64,000 nt of DNA from Bacteroidota bacterium (GCA_023417935.1 JAEZDY010000001.1:124001-188000), one strand, 5' to 3'. Shown: positions 35,130-44,937, counted from the first letter of the stretch. Numbers and translations are program-made. The notes: a model not told the origin generated them from the sequence alone.

Positions 35130-35199
35130 CCCTCTCCTTGAGGAGAGGGTCGGGGTGAGGTGATAATGGGTGAGGTGACAATGGGTGAGGTGATCAATC
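35130..35199. repeat. CCCTCTCC hairpin followed by 15-nt tandem array
   Basis: CCCTCTCCTTGAGGAGAGGG (35130-35149) folds into a hairpin and continues as TCGGGGTGAGG. From 35155 three in-phase 15-mers follow (GTGAGGTGATAATGG, GTGAGGTGACAATGG, GTGAGGTGATCAATC), ending two bases before the btuG-like stop codon. The first part resembles a widely dispersed bacterial intergenic repeat. Confidence 0.7.
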
Positions 35200-35200
35200 T

Positions 35201-36352
35201 TTACTTCAGCAAAAACCTTACACCAACAGGATTAATACCTGCATCGAAACTATATTTGCGTTTTCCATCAGTACCAAAGCGGTGTACCTTTCCCTGGTTT
35301 TGAAAGCTACCTCTTGCTTCACAGATGTATACATCATTTGATGTCGGGTCAACCGCAATGCCATATACTGCTTCGAATTCAGTGCCGTCTGTTATAAAGT
35401 TTGATGTGATCATTTCTTCTGTTTTTACATTAATCAGCATGATAGTGCTTTTTGATAATGTATAATCATGGTGGTAAACATAAGCAGTGTCGCCTTTTAT
35501 GGTGAAACTGTATGCTTCAAAATCATCAAAAGTATGCTTTACAGTTTTTGATGCTGCATCAATTATCTTAAGTCGCATTTTTACATCGCCATAATTGCCG
35601 CGGGTGATCACATAGATATCGCCATAAGCATCAGCCTGCAAGGTATATGGGTTTGTGCCAACTTCAATTTTCTCAACTTCAGTCAGGGTTACAGGATCAA
35701 TTACTGAAACTGTGTTATCATAATCAGGAAAATTCAAACCACCGGAATTTGATACCCATATCCTGCCATGTGCTGCCAAAAGTGCATCAGGGTTAAGGCC
35801 AACATTAATAACTTTCACTGAATTGAGCGTTGCAGTGTCAATTACAGTAACGGTTCCATCGTAAGCTGCCACATATATGTAGCTACCATTACCGATGATA
35901 GCTGAAGGCTGCTGAGGTACGCCATCCTTCTTGAAGCTGATTTGTTTTATGCTTTGGAAGGTTGTTGCATTCACAACCTCCAACTGGCTTGATACATTGG
36001 TTATAATATAAGCTTTACTGCCATAAATTAGGAGGTCAGCACCGGTATCACCAAGTTCACGTTCATTAACAGCTTTGAATACATCAGGGGTTATTACTTC
36101 TGTTTCAAGATCATACATAGTTACGGTTGCATTGTTTCCACTATATGATCCCTGATTCAAAACATATATTGCAGTGCTCTTTGGAGGTTCAGGTTTAACA
36201 ACTGGATCATTATCATCAGGCTCTTTTTTACAGGATGAGAAGATTAGTGCTACGGAGAGAGCAATTGCTATCATATTGCTAAATGACGATAGGGTAGTAG
36301 CTGAACTTTTTAAGCTGCAAAGCGCGGAGAGAAAATGGATGAAAGCTTTCAT
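35201..36352 (-). CDS. btuG: BtuG-like surface cobalamin-binding beta-propeller lipoprotein
   Basis: The 383-residue protein has a lipobox in VALIFSSC (Cys41). It is followed by KKEPDDND, a Lys-Asp/Glu pattern that in Bacteroidota marks export to the outside of the outer membrane. The rest is a YncE-like seven-bladed propeller with repeated phrases (IYVAAYDGTVTVIDTATL, NTVSVIDPVTLTEVEKIEVG, YGDIYVITRG). Bacteroides BtuG is exactly this type of protein and captures B12 with picomolar affinity for BtuB. Here it lies 68 bases downstream of a riboswitch-controlled btuB-like gene, so I assign BtuG by fold plus context. The start could also be Met27 (36274), though that leaves no basic n-region. 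Confidence 0.78.
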   Translation of the reverse strand: MKAFIHFLSALCSLKSSATTLSSFSNMIAIALSVALIFSSCKKEPDDNDPVVKPEPPKSTAIYVLNQGSYSGNNATVTMYDLETEVITPDVFKAVNERELGDTGADLLIYGSKAYIITNVSSQLEVVNATTFQSIKQISFKKDGVPQQPSAIIGNGSYIYVAAYDGTVTVIDTATLNSVKVINVGLNPDALLAAHGRIWVSNSGGLNFPDYDNTVSVIDPVTLTEVEKIEVGTNPYTLQADAYGDIYVITRGNYGDVKMRLKIIDAASKTVKHTFDDFEAYSFTIKGDTAYVYHHDYTLSKSTIMLINVKTEEMITSNFITDGTEFEAVYGIAVDPTSNDVYICEARGSFQNQGKVHRFGTDGKRKYSFDAGINPVGVRFLLK

Positions 36353-36420
36353 AGATGTGTTAAATTGGTGGTTTTTGGTGTTTTATTATGGTTTTGTTAA
36401 ATGATCATGGCTGCTTTTCT

Positions 36421-38523
36421 TTATAAAGCGACGAATAAGTTGATATAGAATGCACGGCCTGTCATAGGATAGCCTCTGACTACTTCATACTGGTGATTAA
36501 AAATATTTGTAAGTTCAAGTTTTACCTTGTATTCCCTGTGGTTATATTTGTGCTGCCAGCCTAGAGTAAGGTCAGTTGATGTCCAGGAAGGTAATCGGTT
36601 TCCCGGATTGTTATAACCTGAGGTATACCTGTATCCGTTGAATAATGTATTCACTCCTATTGAATAATCAACGTAATTTACTGTTACGATGCCTCCAGCA
36701 GTTTCATAGGGTATGTATCCGATTTGATGCCCATAGTTATCGTCATTGCGATTGGTAATGTTTCGTGCATCCTGATAAGTATAGGTTCCACTTGCATCAA
36801 TTGACATATTTTGGTTTATGAGGATGTGCACATTAGAGAAAAATTCCATTCCTTTGATATCTACTTTGCCGATATTCTGAGTGCTCCACACAAATAAGTT
36901 TTGGGTTGGGAGTGCTATAATTTTATCATTTACTCTGTTTATAAAACCATCAGCTCTGAAATTCAGGGCAATTGTTTTAGTAAACGCCTTGCTTGCCATT
37001 AAACCAAGACTGCTGAGTGATGCCTGCTCGGGCTTCAGGTTTTGGTTTCCTAATAATGTGTAGTATAGCTCATTGAAGGTGGGCATCCTGAATATGTTCT
37101 TATACGAAGCCCTTATCTTGATGGAATGATCTGCAGTAAGGTTCTGTAATACTGAGAACGCCGGTGATAAACGGAAATGGTTTTTATTGCTAGTATTGAT
37201 TTTCCTGTCTATTGCTCCGGTCATTAATAGATTACCCTGAATCTCGGTTTGCCTGAGGAGGTAATTCATTGTGATGGATGTTAATGAAGTTAATCGCTCA
37301 GGCTCTGCGATGGAATAGGCGTTGGTATTCAGTTTATTGAAAATCAGGTCGGAGGCTATTGACATGTTTAAATCTTTAACTACACGGAAAGCTATAGCTT
37401 CAGAAATGTAGTACTCCTGTTGCCGGTACTCATTCTTTAATCCTCCATGCTGATTCTGGAAATCAGGGTCAGTGTATAGCAACCGGGAATAAGAGAATCC
37501 GGCACTGGTTAGCGTGGCAACTTTTGCTTTGCTCCTGTTGCTATAGTTTAGGGCAGCATTCAGATCGTTATTCTGTAATCTCTGGCGGGAGTGGGAATTA
37601 TAGAAAATAATTGCACCTGGTAATCCGCGTTCAGAATGATAGTAGCTCATCCTTATCTTTAGCCTACTGCTATCGTTAAAAAGGATGTTTGTTTTTAGAG
37701 TGCCATCAGTAGTTGACACATCGGAGTTACTCCTTATTAATTCAGAGGTAGTGCTGCCATTATGCACCAAATAAGGGAATTTGCCATTGGAAGTGAAGTG
37801 ATTGAGTCTTATACCGGAAGTGATATTTTTCTTTGGCTTCCAGTCAATATTAGCTGCGGGGTTGTAAGTGCCAAATGATCCTGCGCGCAATGAAAGTTTA
37901 AGAGCCGCTTTCTTATCATTAAGAACAGGTTCGGTTGTAGTTATATCCAACATACTAGCGGATGCATACATCCGTGCAGGTTTAGGTCCGAACTGTGGCT
38001 GTCCGGTTGAAAGTTGAATGTTACTTACATCCTGCAGTGATATTCTGCCGATGTCAATTTGCCCTGTTGCTGCATCACTTGCAGGATGCCCATCAATAAA
38101 TACCGAGGTATGATTTGAGCCCAGGCTTTGAATCATAACAGTCTTAAGTCCGCCAACTCCACCAAAATCCTTTATAACCACACCTGAGAATTGACGGATA
38201 GCTTCAGCAACACTTGAAGACGGCAATGAATTAAGGTCCTTAATTGTCAATTGCTGAATGGGAACTATGGAATTGGTGGATATTTCGGGCTTTATACCAT
38301 ATATATCAACTTCTTTGAGTTGTACTGTGTCATTCTGTGCGAATGAGAGATAGGGGAGTGCTGTATGACTAATAAAGATTAGTGCAATTATGTTACAGCG
38401 TCTTGCGGTTGTATATTTTAAAGTCAAAAAGCTATTGACGGGTTGCTGCCATAACCCAATGATTACAGGCTTCTGAAAAAGCCTTTGTAGATTAATTGTG
38501 ATATACAACAACACCTGCCACAT
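36421..38523 (-). CDS. btuB: TonB-dependent outer-membrane cobalamin receptor
   Basis: The 700-residue TonB-dependent receptor has a hydrophobic signal ending LPYLSFAQ (about 45-63). A TonB-box-like region, QLKEVDIYGIKPEI, precedes a plug domain (about 85-200: SVAEAIRQFSGVVIKDFGGVGGLKTVMIQSLGSNHTSVFIDG, split here only for description). A long 22-strand-type barrel ends in GRAFYINLFVAL. The assignment to B12 rests on the cobalamin riboswitch upstream and the BtuG-like partner downstream. The N-terminal extension before the signal is unusually long and basic. No other ATG fits, but a non-ATG start nearer the signal is possible. Confidence 0.88.
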   Translation of the reverse strand: MWQVLLYITINLQRLFQKPVIIGLWQQPVNSFLTLKYTTARRCNIIALIFISHTALPYLSFAQNDTVQLKEVDIYGIKPEISTNSIVPIQQLTIKDLNSLPSSSVAEAIRQFSGVVIKDFGGVGGLKTVMIQSLGSNHTSVFIDGHPASDAATGQIDIGRISLQDVSNIQLSTGQPQFGPKPARMYASASMLDITTTEPVLNDKKAALKLSLRAGSFGTYNPAANIDWKPKKNITSGIRLNHFTSNGKFPYLVHNGSTTSELIRSNSDVSTTDGTLKTNILFNDSSRLKIRMSYYHSERGLPGAIIFYNSHSRQRLQNNDLNAALNYSNRSKAKVATLTSAGFSYSRLLYTDPDFQNQHGGLKNEYRQQEYYISEAIAFRVVKDLNMSIASDLIFNKLNTNAYSIAEPERLTSLTSITMNYLLRQTEIQGNLLMTGAIDRKINTSNKNHFRLSPAFSVLQNLTADHSIKIRASYKNIFRMPTFNELYYTLLGNQNLKPEQASLSSLGLMASKAFTKTIALNFRADGFINRVNDKIIALPTQNLFVWSTQNIGKVDIKGMEFFSNVHILINQNMSIDASGTYTYQDARNITNRNDDNYGHQIGYIPYETAGGIVTVNYVDYSIGVNTLFNGYRYTSGYNNPGNRLPSWTSTDLTLGWQHKYNHREYKVKLELTNIFNHQYEVVRGYPMTGRAFYINLFVAL

Positions 38524-38644
38524 TATTTATCAGTTTAACAAAAACCAATGGATTTATTGTTGCGATTGGATTTCTATATAACAAATGATATAGAAAGAAA
38601 CCGGCCTGTTGTCCATTCTCCGTAGACTACAAAATCCATCATAC

Positions 38645-38795
38645 ATTGGCTGGTCTTCTGACTTGTTCCGGATAAGGCGCCTTCCCATCGCTCCCGGGCA
38701 GGAGTTTTTATGACAGTGACATGATGCCTAACCTATTAAGGAACTTACAGCAGCGGGAACTGTTGCCGAATTACACGACATTCCCAATTATCCAT
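38645..38795 (-). ncRNA. Cobalamin (B12) riboswitch
   Basis: The minus-strand RNA contains the conserved core in order: CCCGCTGCTGTAAG (near 38742-38755), GGTTAGGCATCATGTCACTG, GATGGGAAGGCGCC (near 38678-38691) and AGTCAGAAGACCAGCC (38649-38664), which matches the B12-box and GCCAxxAGACC elements of the class. It sits about 120 bases before btuB, with its own promoter just upstream. Expected action: repression of btuB-btuG when adenosylcobalamin is bound. Confidence 0.92.
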
Positions 38796-38816
38796 TTTAC
38801 TGGACCAATGCTGCGG

Positions 38817-38847
38817 CAAATATACGTTTAAAAACTAAACAACACAA
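38817..38847 (-). promoter_or_regulatory. Promoter of riboswitch-btuB-btuG (TTG-N20-TATATTTG)
   Basis: Minus-strand TTG (plus 38845-38847) and TATATTTG (plus 38817-38824) are 20 nt apart. Transcription would start near 38810, just before the riboswitch. Confidence 0.65.
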
Positions 38848-38861
38848 TTCATCACTGTAGA

Positions 38862-40628
38862 TTAAAAAGAATAAGCAACACCACCCATGAGGTTGAATTT
38901 GTATGATGGGTAATTGTTCCACAGGAAATACTGTGAATTGGTTATGTTGTTAAAGTTGATAAATCCTGATAACACCTTGGTATAGCGATACTCAACTCCA
39001 AGACTTAAGTCAGCAAAAGCATCAAGTTCAGTTGCTGCATATTGATCTGAGGCATTTACTATACGTGCATACTGGTTACCTCTGGCCGCCACATTGGCTC
39101 TTACGATAATCTTGTTTTGTATTTGATAATGCCCATCAAGTCCAAATTTCAGGGCAGGCCTATGCCATGGATGTTCAAGGTTATCAAGGCTCCAGGTTTC
39201 AAACTCTGCATAAAGTTTCACGTTAATGCGCTCAGCGGTATGATATTGGGCTTCAAACCTTCCTTCAAATACCTGACCTTCGTCGTGAACCAATGTAAAC
39301 CTATTGTATGGAACCTGGCTATAATCATTTACAAAGAAATATGCATTGGCAACTGAGCTTGAGCGCACTAATGCACTGAAATCAATGTTAGAGCCTGCCC
39401 TTGCACGCAAACCTGCATAGAAGGTGAACTTCTCCCTTGTATACTGGAGGGGTAGAACTGATTGTACGAATGGGTTTATATCGCTTAATTCATTGAAACT
39501 TTGTCTTTTTATGTTACCGGTTATTCCTGCATGTACAACAAGAGCATCATCAATGATACGAAGCTGTCCTTCAACAAATGGGAACATGTAAGCTTTTGAT
39601 ACTGTATCCATTTTGAAGTTGATGTTCAAACCTGCCTTTAAACTGTATTCATTTACTGATGTGCTGATGTATGGGCTTAAGGTTACAAGGGTATTGTTTT
39701 GGGTTAATGTGCTGTCAATGTATCTGGTATAAATAACATCAGTAAGCAAACCAATAGTTTGGTGATCAGTAAAATCAAACAACTCAAACCTCTTATCACC
39801 ACCGGCACTGAGAGCTACTTCAGTTTCAGAAGTTCCAAAGAGGTCTTTGATATAATTAGCATTCACATTGGCGAAGTGGTTAAATTTATCATCTTCCTTA
39901 TATGCCGATTTTATTCCAATGTCCCCATTTAACCGCACAAAACGCTGCTTCAAGTCATCGTCTGTCCATGTAAATGCAGGTGGTGACGATAATTCATTAA
40001 AGTCTTCTTCCAAAAATCCGTAGTGGTGAACAACATTCCTGCGAAAGCCTAAACCTGAAGACAAAGTATGCTGACTAAAGAACTTTTGACCATAAAGATC
40101 AACCTGGTTGAGGCTGTTATTGGTTTTTGGGTAACCTTTAATATCACCTGCCGATGAAATATGTTTCAGATGAAGTCCCAAGGCGTAAGATTCAGATCTT
40201 AATGAACTGGCATAAAGGTCGATAAATGGCGTTGTATATGTACCCATTCCGGCCCTTACATAATTTCGGTAGAGTTTACTGACCGGTTCACCCAAGAGCC
40301 TCACTGCAGCAATGTTCTCAGGTTTCAGTGATACCAGCATTTGGTTTGGCTTATTTGAATAGGTCATCACCGGAATGGTAACTTCAGTTTCACTTTCAGG
40401 TGGTTCAATGTTAATTTTATTTGCATCAGGAATGGTTGGTTCATAGGCTGCAGTTACCGTGACTTCCTCATTAATATTCTGGGCAACCAGTGACGAAGTG
40501 CACAAAAGCATTGAAAAGGCAATAACTGTAAATATTCCTGATTTAATTAAAGTATTGATTGACTGGCTTGGTGATTGCATAGAGCTATATTTCTTCATTT
40601 TAGTTGATGTCTTATTGGTAGAAGTCAT
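38862..40628 (-). CDS. Outer-membrane beta-barrel (TonB-receptor-like) partner of the TPR protein
   Basis: The 588-residue protein has a signal peptide ending TSSLVAQ (about 50). A short N-terminal linker, NEEVTVTAAYEPTIPDANKI, resembles the start of TonB-dependent transducers but lacks a full plug. Amphipathic barrel strands follow (NYVRAGMGTYTTPFIDLYAS, LKAGLNINFKMD, KLYAEFETWSLDN) and the C-terminus is YKFNLMGGVAYSF. It lies 32 bases downstream of the TPR gene and is probably cotranscribed with it. The pairing of a large TPR protein with this barrel recurs in Bacteroidota, but the function is not known to me. Start could also be Met11 (40598). Confidence 0.72.
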   Translation of the reverse strand: MTSTNKTSTKMKKYSSMQSPSQSINTLIKSGIFTVIAFSMLLCTSSLVAQNINEEVTVTAAYEPTIPDANKINIEPPESETEVTIPVMTYSNKPNQMLVSLKPENIAAVRLLGEPVSKLYRNYVRAGMGTYTTPFIDLYASSLRSESYALGLHLKHISSAGDIKGYPKTNNSLNQVDLYGQKFFSQHTLSSGLGFRRNVVHHYGFLEEDFNELSSPPAFTWTDDDLKQRFVRLNGDIGIKSAYKEDDKFNHFANVNANYIKDLFGTSETEVALSAGGDKRFELFDFTDHQTIGLLTDVIYTRYIDSTLTQNNTLVTLSPYISTSVNEYSLKAGLNINFKMDTVSKAYMFPFVEGQLRIIDDALVVHAGITGNIKRQSFNELSDINPFVQSVLPLQYTREKFTFYAGLRARAGSNIDFSALVRSSSVANAYFFVNDYSQVPYNRFTLVHDEGQVFEGRFEAQYHTAERINVKLYAEFETWSLDNLEHPWHRPALKFGLDGHYQIQNKIIVRANVAARGNQYARIVNASDQYAATELDAFADLSLGVEYRYTKVLSGFINFNNITNSQYFLWNNYPSYKFNLMGGVAYSF

Positions 40629-40660
40629 ATTAGTAGAGGCCTTTCCTAATTGTAATTGCC

Positions 40661-43600
40661 TTATTTGATAATAATACTCTCTTCGGCTTCATTGTCAAGA
40701 TTGCGAGGCTTAACACTCTTTTCAGACTGCTCAATGACTCTCAATTTATCAATTGCTTCTTGCCGTATTTCATCTCCTTCATAATTATCTATAATGCTCT
40801 GGAGTGTTTGCTTAGCCTGGAAAGTGTTGCCCTGCACAACGTATATGTCTGACAAAAGGATAAAACCCCTTGCAAGCCAATACTGATATGATGGAAAGTC
40901 GGAAGATAATTTAAAAACGTTGTTTTCAGCAGTGGTATAGTCCCTCATATCAAAAGCTATCTGTGCGAGGGAATATAATGCTTCAGCACCAGGTTCACCC
41001 TGTGATAATTCCAATGTTTTGGTAAATGCTGTTCTTGCCTGTTCAGTCCTTTTCAGCAGGCTAGATGACCTGCCTGTTAATAGATGGGCTTCTGCAGCCA
41101 GTGATGTAGTGATCTGGTCAAGTTCAAGTACCCGTTGAGCAAAGGAAATAGCCTGTGCATAGTTGCCAACTTCATAGTTTGCCCGCATTTGTCCAACAAT
41201 AGCTTCAGTGATATTTGCCTTGTTTTCAGCGTTCTCTTCTAACTTCTGGTACATCATCAGCGCGCGCTCATATTCCTTCATTCCAAATAATATAGACGAC
41301 GCTTTGAGGGCAGCATTTTCAGTGTAATTGTTTCGTGGCCGTGCCATGATTTCTTCGTAGCTACGAAGCGCTTCATTGTTATTGCCTGAACGTGATTCAC
41401 AATCAGCTTTATAGTAGTGGGCATTTAACGAAAAACTGCCATTTGGAAACTTTTGCAGATAAGTATTTAAACCAGGAAGTGCCTTATTGCAGTCGCCACT
41501 CATGTAATTGTTTTCAGCAGCAATGAACGTTAAGGAATCCTGCTCAGAGCGTGATACATTGGCGAAAGGAATATCCTCAGCATAATTTACATATTCATCC
41601 ACCTTGTTCATATCTACATAGATAGTCTTAATAACAACCAATGCTTCGCGCGAAGCAGAGGTTGAGGGGTAATCTTTCACTACTTTTTTGAGGGTTTCAA
41701 GCGCCTGCTGATCACGATTGGTATTGTAATAAATCAAACCGGTATTTAATAGAGCATCTTTAACCAAACTACTTCTGGGATAATCAGAAACCACTTTCTG
41801 GAAAGAAGCCATAGCCTCATTATTCTTTCGCATTGCCAGGTATGTTCTGCCAATTTCAAATCGGGCATCATCAGCAAAAGGCGACTTGGGGTAGTCGTTT
41901 AATAATTTCTGTAAAGAGCTTATTTTTTGATTGTTGTCACCAGCCACGCCTGATGCAATTGATCTTTGATAGAGCGCATAGTCAGCATCGGAGGCATTTG
42001 AACCACCTACTTGTTCATACAGGTTTGATGCTTCCTTGTATTGTTTCATCATTAAATACGAATCGGCCATTCTGAGTTTTGCATCATTTAGCAGGCGTTG
42101 GTCCCTCGGGCGACTATTGACAAAAGCATTAAATGATTTTTGAGCCTGAGGATAATCTTTCAGCTTGAAATATGAATAGGCTAGATTGTATTGTGCTGCA
42201 TCATAGGCAGGATGTTGTTTACCCACATTAATAAAATCACGGTAGTAATTTCTTGCTACTTCATACTGCCCTAGCCTGTAATAAGCTTCACCCTGCCAAA
42301 GTAACGCCCCTTGTGTGATCTTAGGATCAATCTTATTCTCAAGTGACTTTTTAAAGAGCGCTATTGCATCAAAATATTGCTGATTATTAAACAACTCTAT
42401 TCCCCTGAAGTAGGTTATCTTCTGGTAGATGGTATTTTGTGATGAGTTCCTGTTTTTTACAAGTTCAAGTGATGAGAGTGCTTCATCATAATTGCGGGTA
42501 ACCAGATAAAGGTTAGCGAGATAAGTGTAAGCTTCGTCTCTGCGCTTTGATGTAGGATATTCATTAAGGTACTGCTGAAGTGCCTTGATGGCCTCATTAT
42601 ATGGATTGTTTGATAGCTCAACGGATAATTTGGCATAATTAAAAAGTGCCTCTTCTGCTAAAGGACTCTTAACAGGGACTTTCCAGGCAGAACTGAATGC
42701 ACCTGAAGCAAATTTCTTCTGATCTGTTTTAAGATAACTATCGCCCAAATGGTATAGTGCATTCTGGGTTAAAGTGTCATTTTCAGTTGCTGCCTGTTGA
42801 AATTCAGGTATTGCTTTAGAATACTCTCCGGTTGAATAATAAGCAAACGCCAGCATGTAATGATCTTCACGAGTCATTTTACTTCTGTTCAGTTTGCTGT
42901 ATTCCTCCATGTACTTAATGGCTTCTTTAAAATTACCTTTGCGGTAATGTACATCAGCCACAAGTCGGAGCATTTCATTAGTCCTCTTGTTACTATTGCC
43001 TTTTAAGTAAGGTTCAGCCATAGCCAGCATCTCATCATATCGGCCCTGAACGTAGTATATCTGGATGATATAATATGGAACTACTTTCTTAAAAGTTTCG
43101 TCATTCTTTAACTTCTCAAAGTCGCGCAATGCTGTTTCATAATTGCCTTTGGAATACATAATATGGGCATAATAATAATTTGCGGGGCCCGTATATTTTG
43201 TTTGTTTGTCCTTTATTTGGGAGAATGCAGTTGCAGCCTTATCAAGGTCGTCATTTTTGAATAATGCATACCCTCGTTTAAAGGTGAACTCAGCTCTTTC
43301 CTCCTGATTCATATCACCAGTTGATACTTTATTATATGATTCAAGAGCATTTTTATACCTGTTGGATTTGAAGTATAAATGACCTAATTGTAGCCATGCC
43401 CTGTTAGTTCGGGTACTCTGGGGATGTTTGTTAAGGAACTCCTCAATAAGAACCGTAGCATCTTCATGCTGCATTTCAGCTGCAGATGAGGACAAATAAA
43501 ACTCCTTATCGTCATCATATTCCAGCAACAGGTCATCAGCTTTAAGAAGCTTTGTGTATGTATAGCGCGCAGGACCGAAATGATTCTTTACGTAAAGATC

Positions 43601-43708
43601 ATGGGCTGCATTATTGGGAGAGTCTTGATTTTCAGTTTGCTGAGCAATTAAATTGGCAGAGAGCAAAGCATTAATTGCAAGGATAATTAGAAGAGTTGTT
43701 TTTTTCAT
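40661..43708 (-). CDS. Large periplasmic TPR-repeat protein
   Basis: The 1015-residue protein has a signal peptide (MKKTTLLIILAINALLSANLIAQ). It is then built almost wholly of tetratricopeptide repeats, with many copies of the 34-residue pattern W/L-G-Y-A-F-A-P; examples are AWLQLGHLYFKSNRYKNALESY, DAAQYNLAYSYFKLKDYPQA and SPFADDARFEIGRTYLAMRK. No catalytic domain is visible. Such proteins act as protein-protein scaffolds. The signal peptide, with no lipobox or membrane anchor, suggests the periplasm. It heads an operon with the barrel protein downstream. Confidence 0.88.
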   Translation of the reverse strand: MKKTTLLIILAINALLSANLIAQQTENQDSPNNAAHDLYVKNHFGPARYTYTKLLKADDLLLEYDDDKEFYLSSSAAEMQHEDATVLIEEFLNKHPQSTRTNRAWLQLGHLYFKSNRYKNALESYNKVSTGDMNQEERAEFTFKRGYALFKNDDLDKAATAFSQIKDKQTKYTGPANYYYAHIMYSKGNYETALRDFEKLKNDETFKKVVPYYIIQIYYVQGRYDEMLAMAEPYLKGNSNKRTNEMLRLVADVHYRKGNFKEAIKYMEEYSKLNRSKMTREDHYMLAFAYYSTGEYSKAIPEFQQAATENDTLTQNALYHLGDSYLKTDQKKFASGAFSSAWKVPVKSPLAEEALFNYAKLSVELSNNPYNEAIKALQQYLNEYPTSKRRDEAYTYLANLYLVTRNYDEALSSLELVKNRNSSQNTIYQKITYFRGIELFNNQQYFDAIALFKKSLENKIDPKITQGALLWQGEAYYRLGQYEVARNYYRDFINVGKQHPAYDAAQYNLAYSYFKLKDYPQAQKSFNAFVNSRPRDQRLLNDAKLRMADSYLMMKQYKEASNLYEQVGGSNASDADYALYQRSIASGVAGDNNQKISSLQKLLNDYPKSPFADDARFEIGRTYLAMRKNNEAMASFQKVVSDYPRSSLVKDALLNTGLIYYNTNRDQQALETLKKVVKDYPSTSASREALVVIKTIYVDMNKVDEYVNYAEDIPFANVSRSEQDSLTFIAAENNYMSGDCNKALPGLNTYLQKFPNGSFSLNAHYYKADCESRSGNNNEALRSYEEIMARPRNNYTENAALKASSILFGMKEYERALMMYQKLEENAENKANITEAIVGQMRANYEVGNYAQAISFAQRVLELDQITTSLAAEAHLLTGRSSSLLKRTEQARTAFTKTLELSQGEPGAEALYSLAQIAFDMRDYTTAENNVFKLSSDFPSYQYWLARGFILLSDIYVVQGNTFQAKQTLQSIIDNYEGDEIRQEAIDKLRVIEQSEKSVKPRNLDNEAEESIIIK

Positions 43709-43917
43709 TCCTGAAGTAATTTACCTGAGGCTAAATTAAGAGTATAACGTGACCAAAAAACCGCGCACTGACATAAATTATTAACATAAGGGCATTGAAA
43801 ACCCACTGGGAAGTAACGGCGTTTCTGTTAGCTTATTACATATTTAAAGCGGAGAAATTGATTTATTAATTATCTCTGTCATGAAGGATGTGATCATTTG
43901 AATTACAAATGTTTGAT

Positions 43918-43990
43918 CATTGAAAAGCGTGAAGATGGCACCATTGAAAAGAATGAGATGGCACCATTGAAAATACGAGGATGATGTGAT
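43918..43990. repeat. CATTGAAAA tandem repeat, about 24-nt unit, 3 copies
   Basis: Units start CATTGAAAAGCGTGAAGATGG, CATTGAAAAGAATGAGATGG and CATTGAAAATACGAGGATG, with lengths 24, 23 and 26. This array is imperfect in phase, unlike most others in the window. The rest of the spacer 43709-44001 shows nothing else. Confidence 0.7.
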
Positions 43991-44001
43991 CATTATAATA
44001 A

Positions 44002-44913
44002 TTACAATCGTGCAAATTTAATTGATCGGTTTGACCCATCCTGCAAAAGTACCCTTACTATATATAAACCAGAAGTTAAACTATTTAAAGGGAGGGCTAT
44101 TTTATCCAATCCGGGTTGTTCAATTGTTTGAATAAGCGTTCCGTTTAGTGAAAACAGTTCAATTTTGCGTGCTTTAACACCCTGGGTATTAACCAACAAT
44201 GAGTTGCCATCGCTACTTTCATATACGGTACACTCCCTGTTAAAACCAACTTCATTAACAGCTACCTGACTATATTCAAGCCATAAATTATCAACCCATA
44301 GTGTGCTTCCACCTGTTGGTGAGCCAAACATTATATTTGAAGAAACAAACATAATGTTCATGCTGTCAGGTTCAACCCATGTTGTGTATTCAATTGGAAT
44401 GCTAAACTCCTCCCAGGTTGTTACCTGGGCTCCAAAAGTTTTGTAGGCATAAGCAATAGTGTCAGAACTTGACCCATTCCACTTGCTGAGCCCAATTCCA
44501 ATAATACATGAATCACCTGCAACTGGTGTGTATTTGTAATAACCTTTGAGAAATTTAGGTAAACCTGATACAGGTACTCCTCCAACAACAGTGCCTGTTG
44601 CATTGAGGATGTCAATTACCACATCTCCAAGGGTTAGAATTCCAGGCATTGTTACCGGTCCTACAATAAAAATATTATGCATCACTGACTGTACTTTTGC
44701 ACTTGAGCTGCCACTTTGAGGATTGGTTTGATCTCGTGTTACGCAAATGAAATCGGTTCCTAGTATGTTCTCGTTCGATGTGTCCCATGAAGTAGGTGTT
44801 CCACCTGACCAACTCTCAAAATCTGCATTTGGTATTTGATTCTGGGAAAAAGTGTTAGTAGCAAACAATGCACCAACAGTTAATATCATCAAAGTAAGTG
44901 TAGTTTTAAACAT
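44002..44913 (-). CDS. T9SS-exported protein, PCMD/carbohydrate-binding-like
   Basis: The 303-residue protein has a signal peptide MFKTTLTLMILTVGALFATNTFSQ. A beta-sandwich beginning IPNADFESWSGGTPTSWDTS matches the 'putative carbohydrate metabolism domain' pattern (NADFEsW...P.gW). It ends in a T9SS sorting tail (ARKIELFSLNGTLIQTIEQPG, SLTSGLYIVRVLLQDG). ATG 44913 is preferred: it has AAGGA six bases upstream, and the -7 box at 44938-44945 would place the alternative ATG 44934 before the transcription start. It is probably displayed on the cell surface and the ligand is unknown. Confidence 0.75.
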   Translation of the reverse strand: MFKTTLTLMILTVGALFATNTFSQNQIPNADFESWSGGTPTSWDTSNENILGTDFICVTRDQTNPQSGSSSAKVQSVMHNIFIVGPVTMPGILTLGDVVIDILNATGTVVGGVPVSGLPKFLKGYYKYTPVAGDSCIIGIGLSKWNGSSSDTIAYAYKTFGAQVTTWEEFSIPIEYTTWVEPDSMNIMFVSSNIMFGSPTGGSTLWVDNLWLEYSQVAVNEVGFNRECTVYESSDGNSLLVNTQGVKARKIELFSLNGTLIQTIEQPGLDKIALPLNSLTSGLYIVRVLLQDGSNRSIKFARL

Positions 44914-44937
44914 GATGTTCCTTTTTAGATTCATTAA

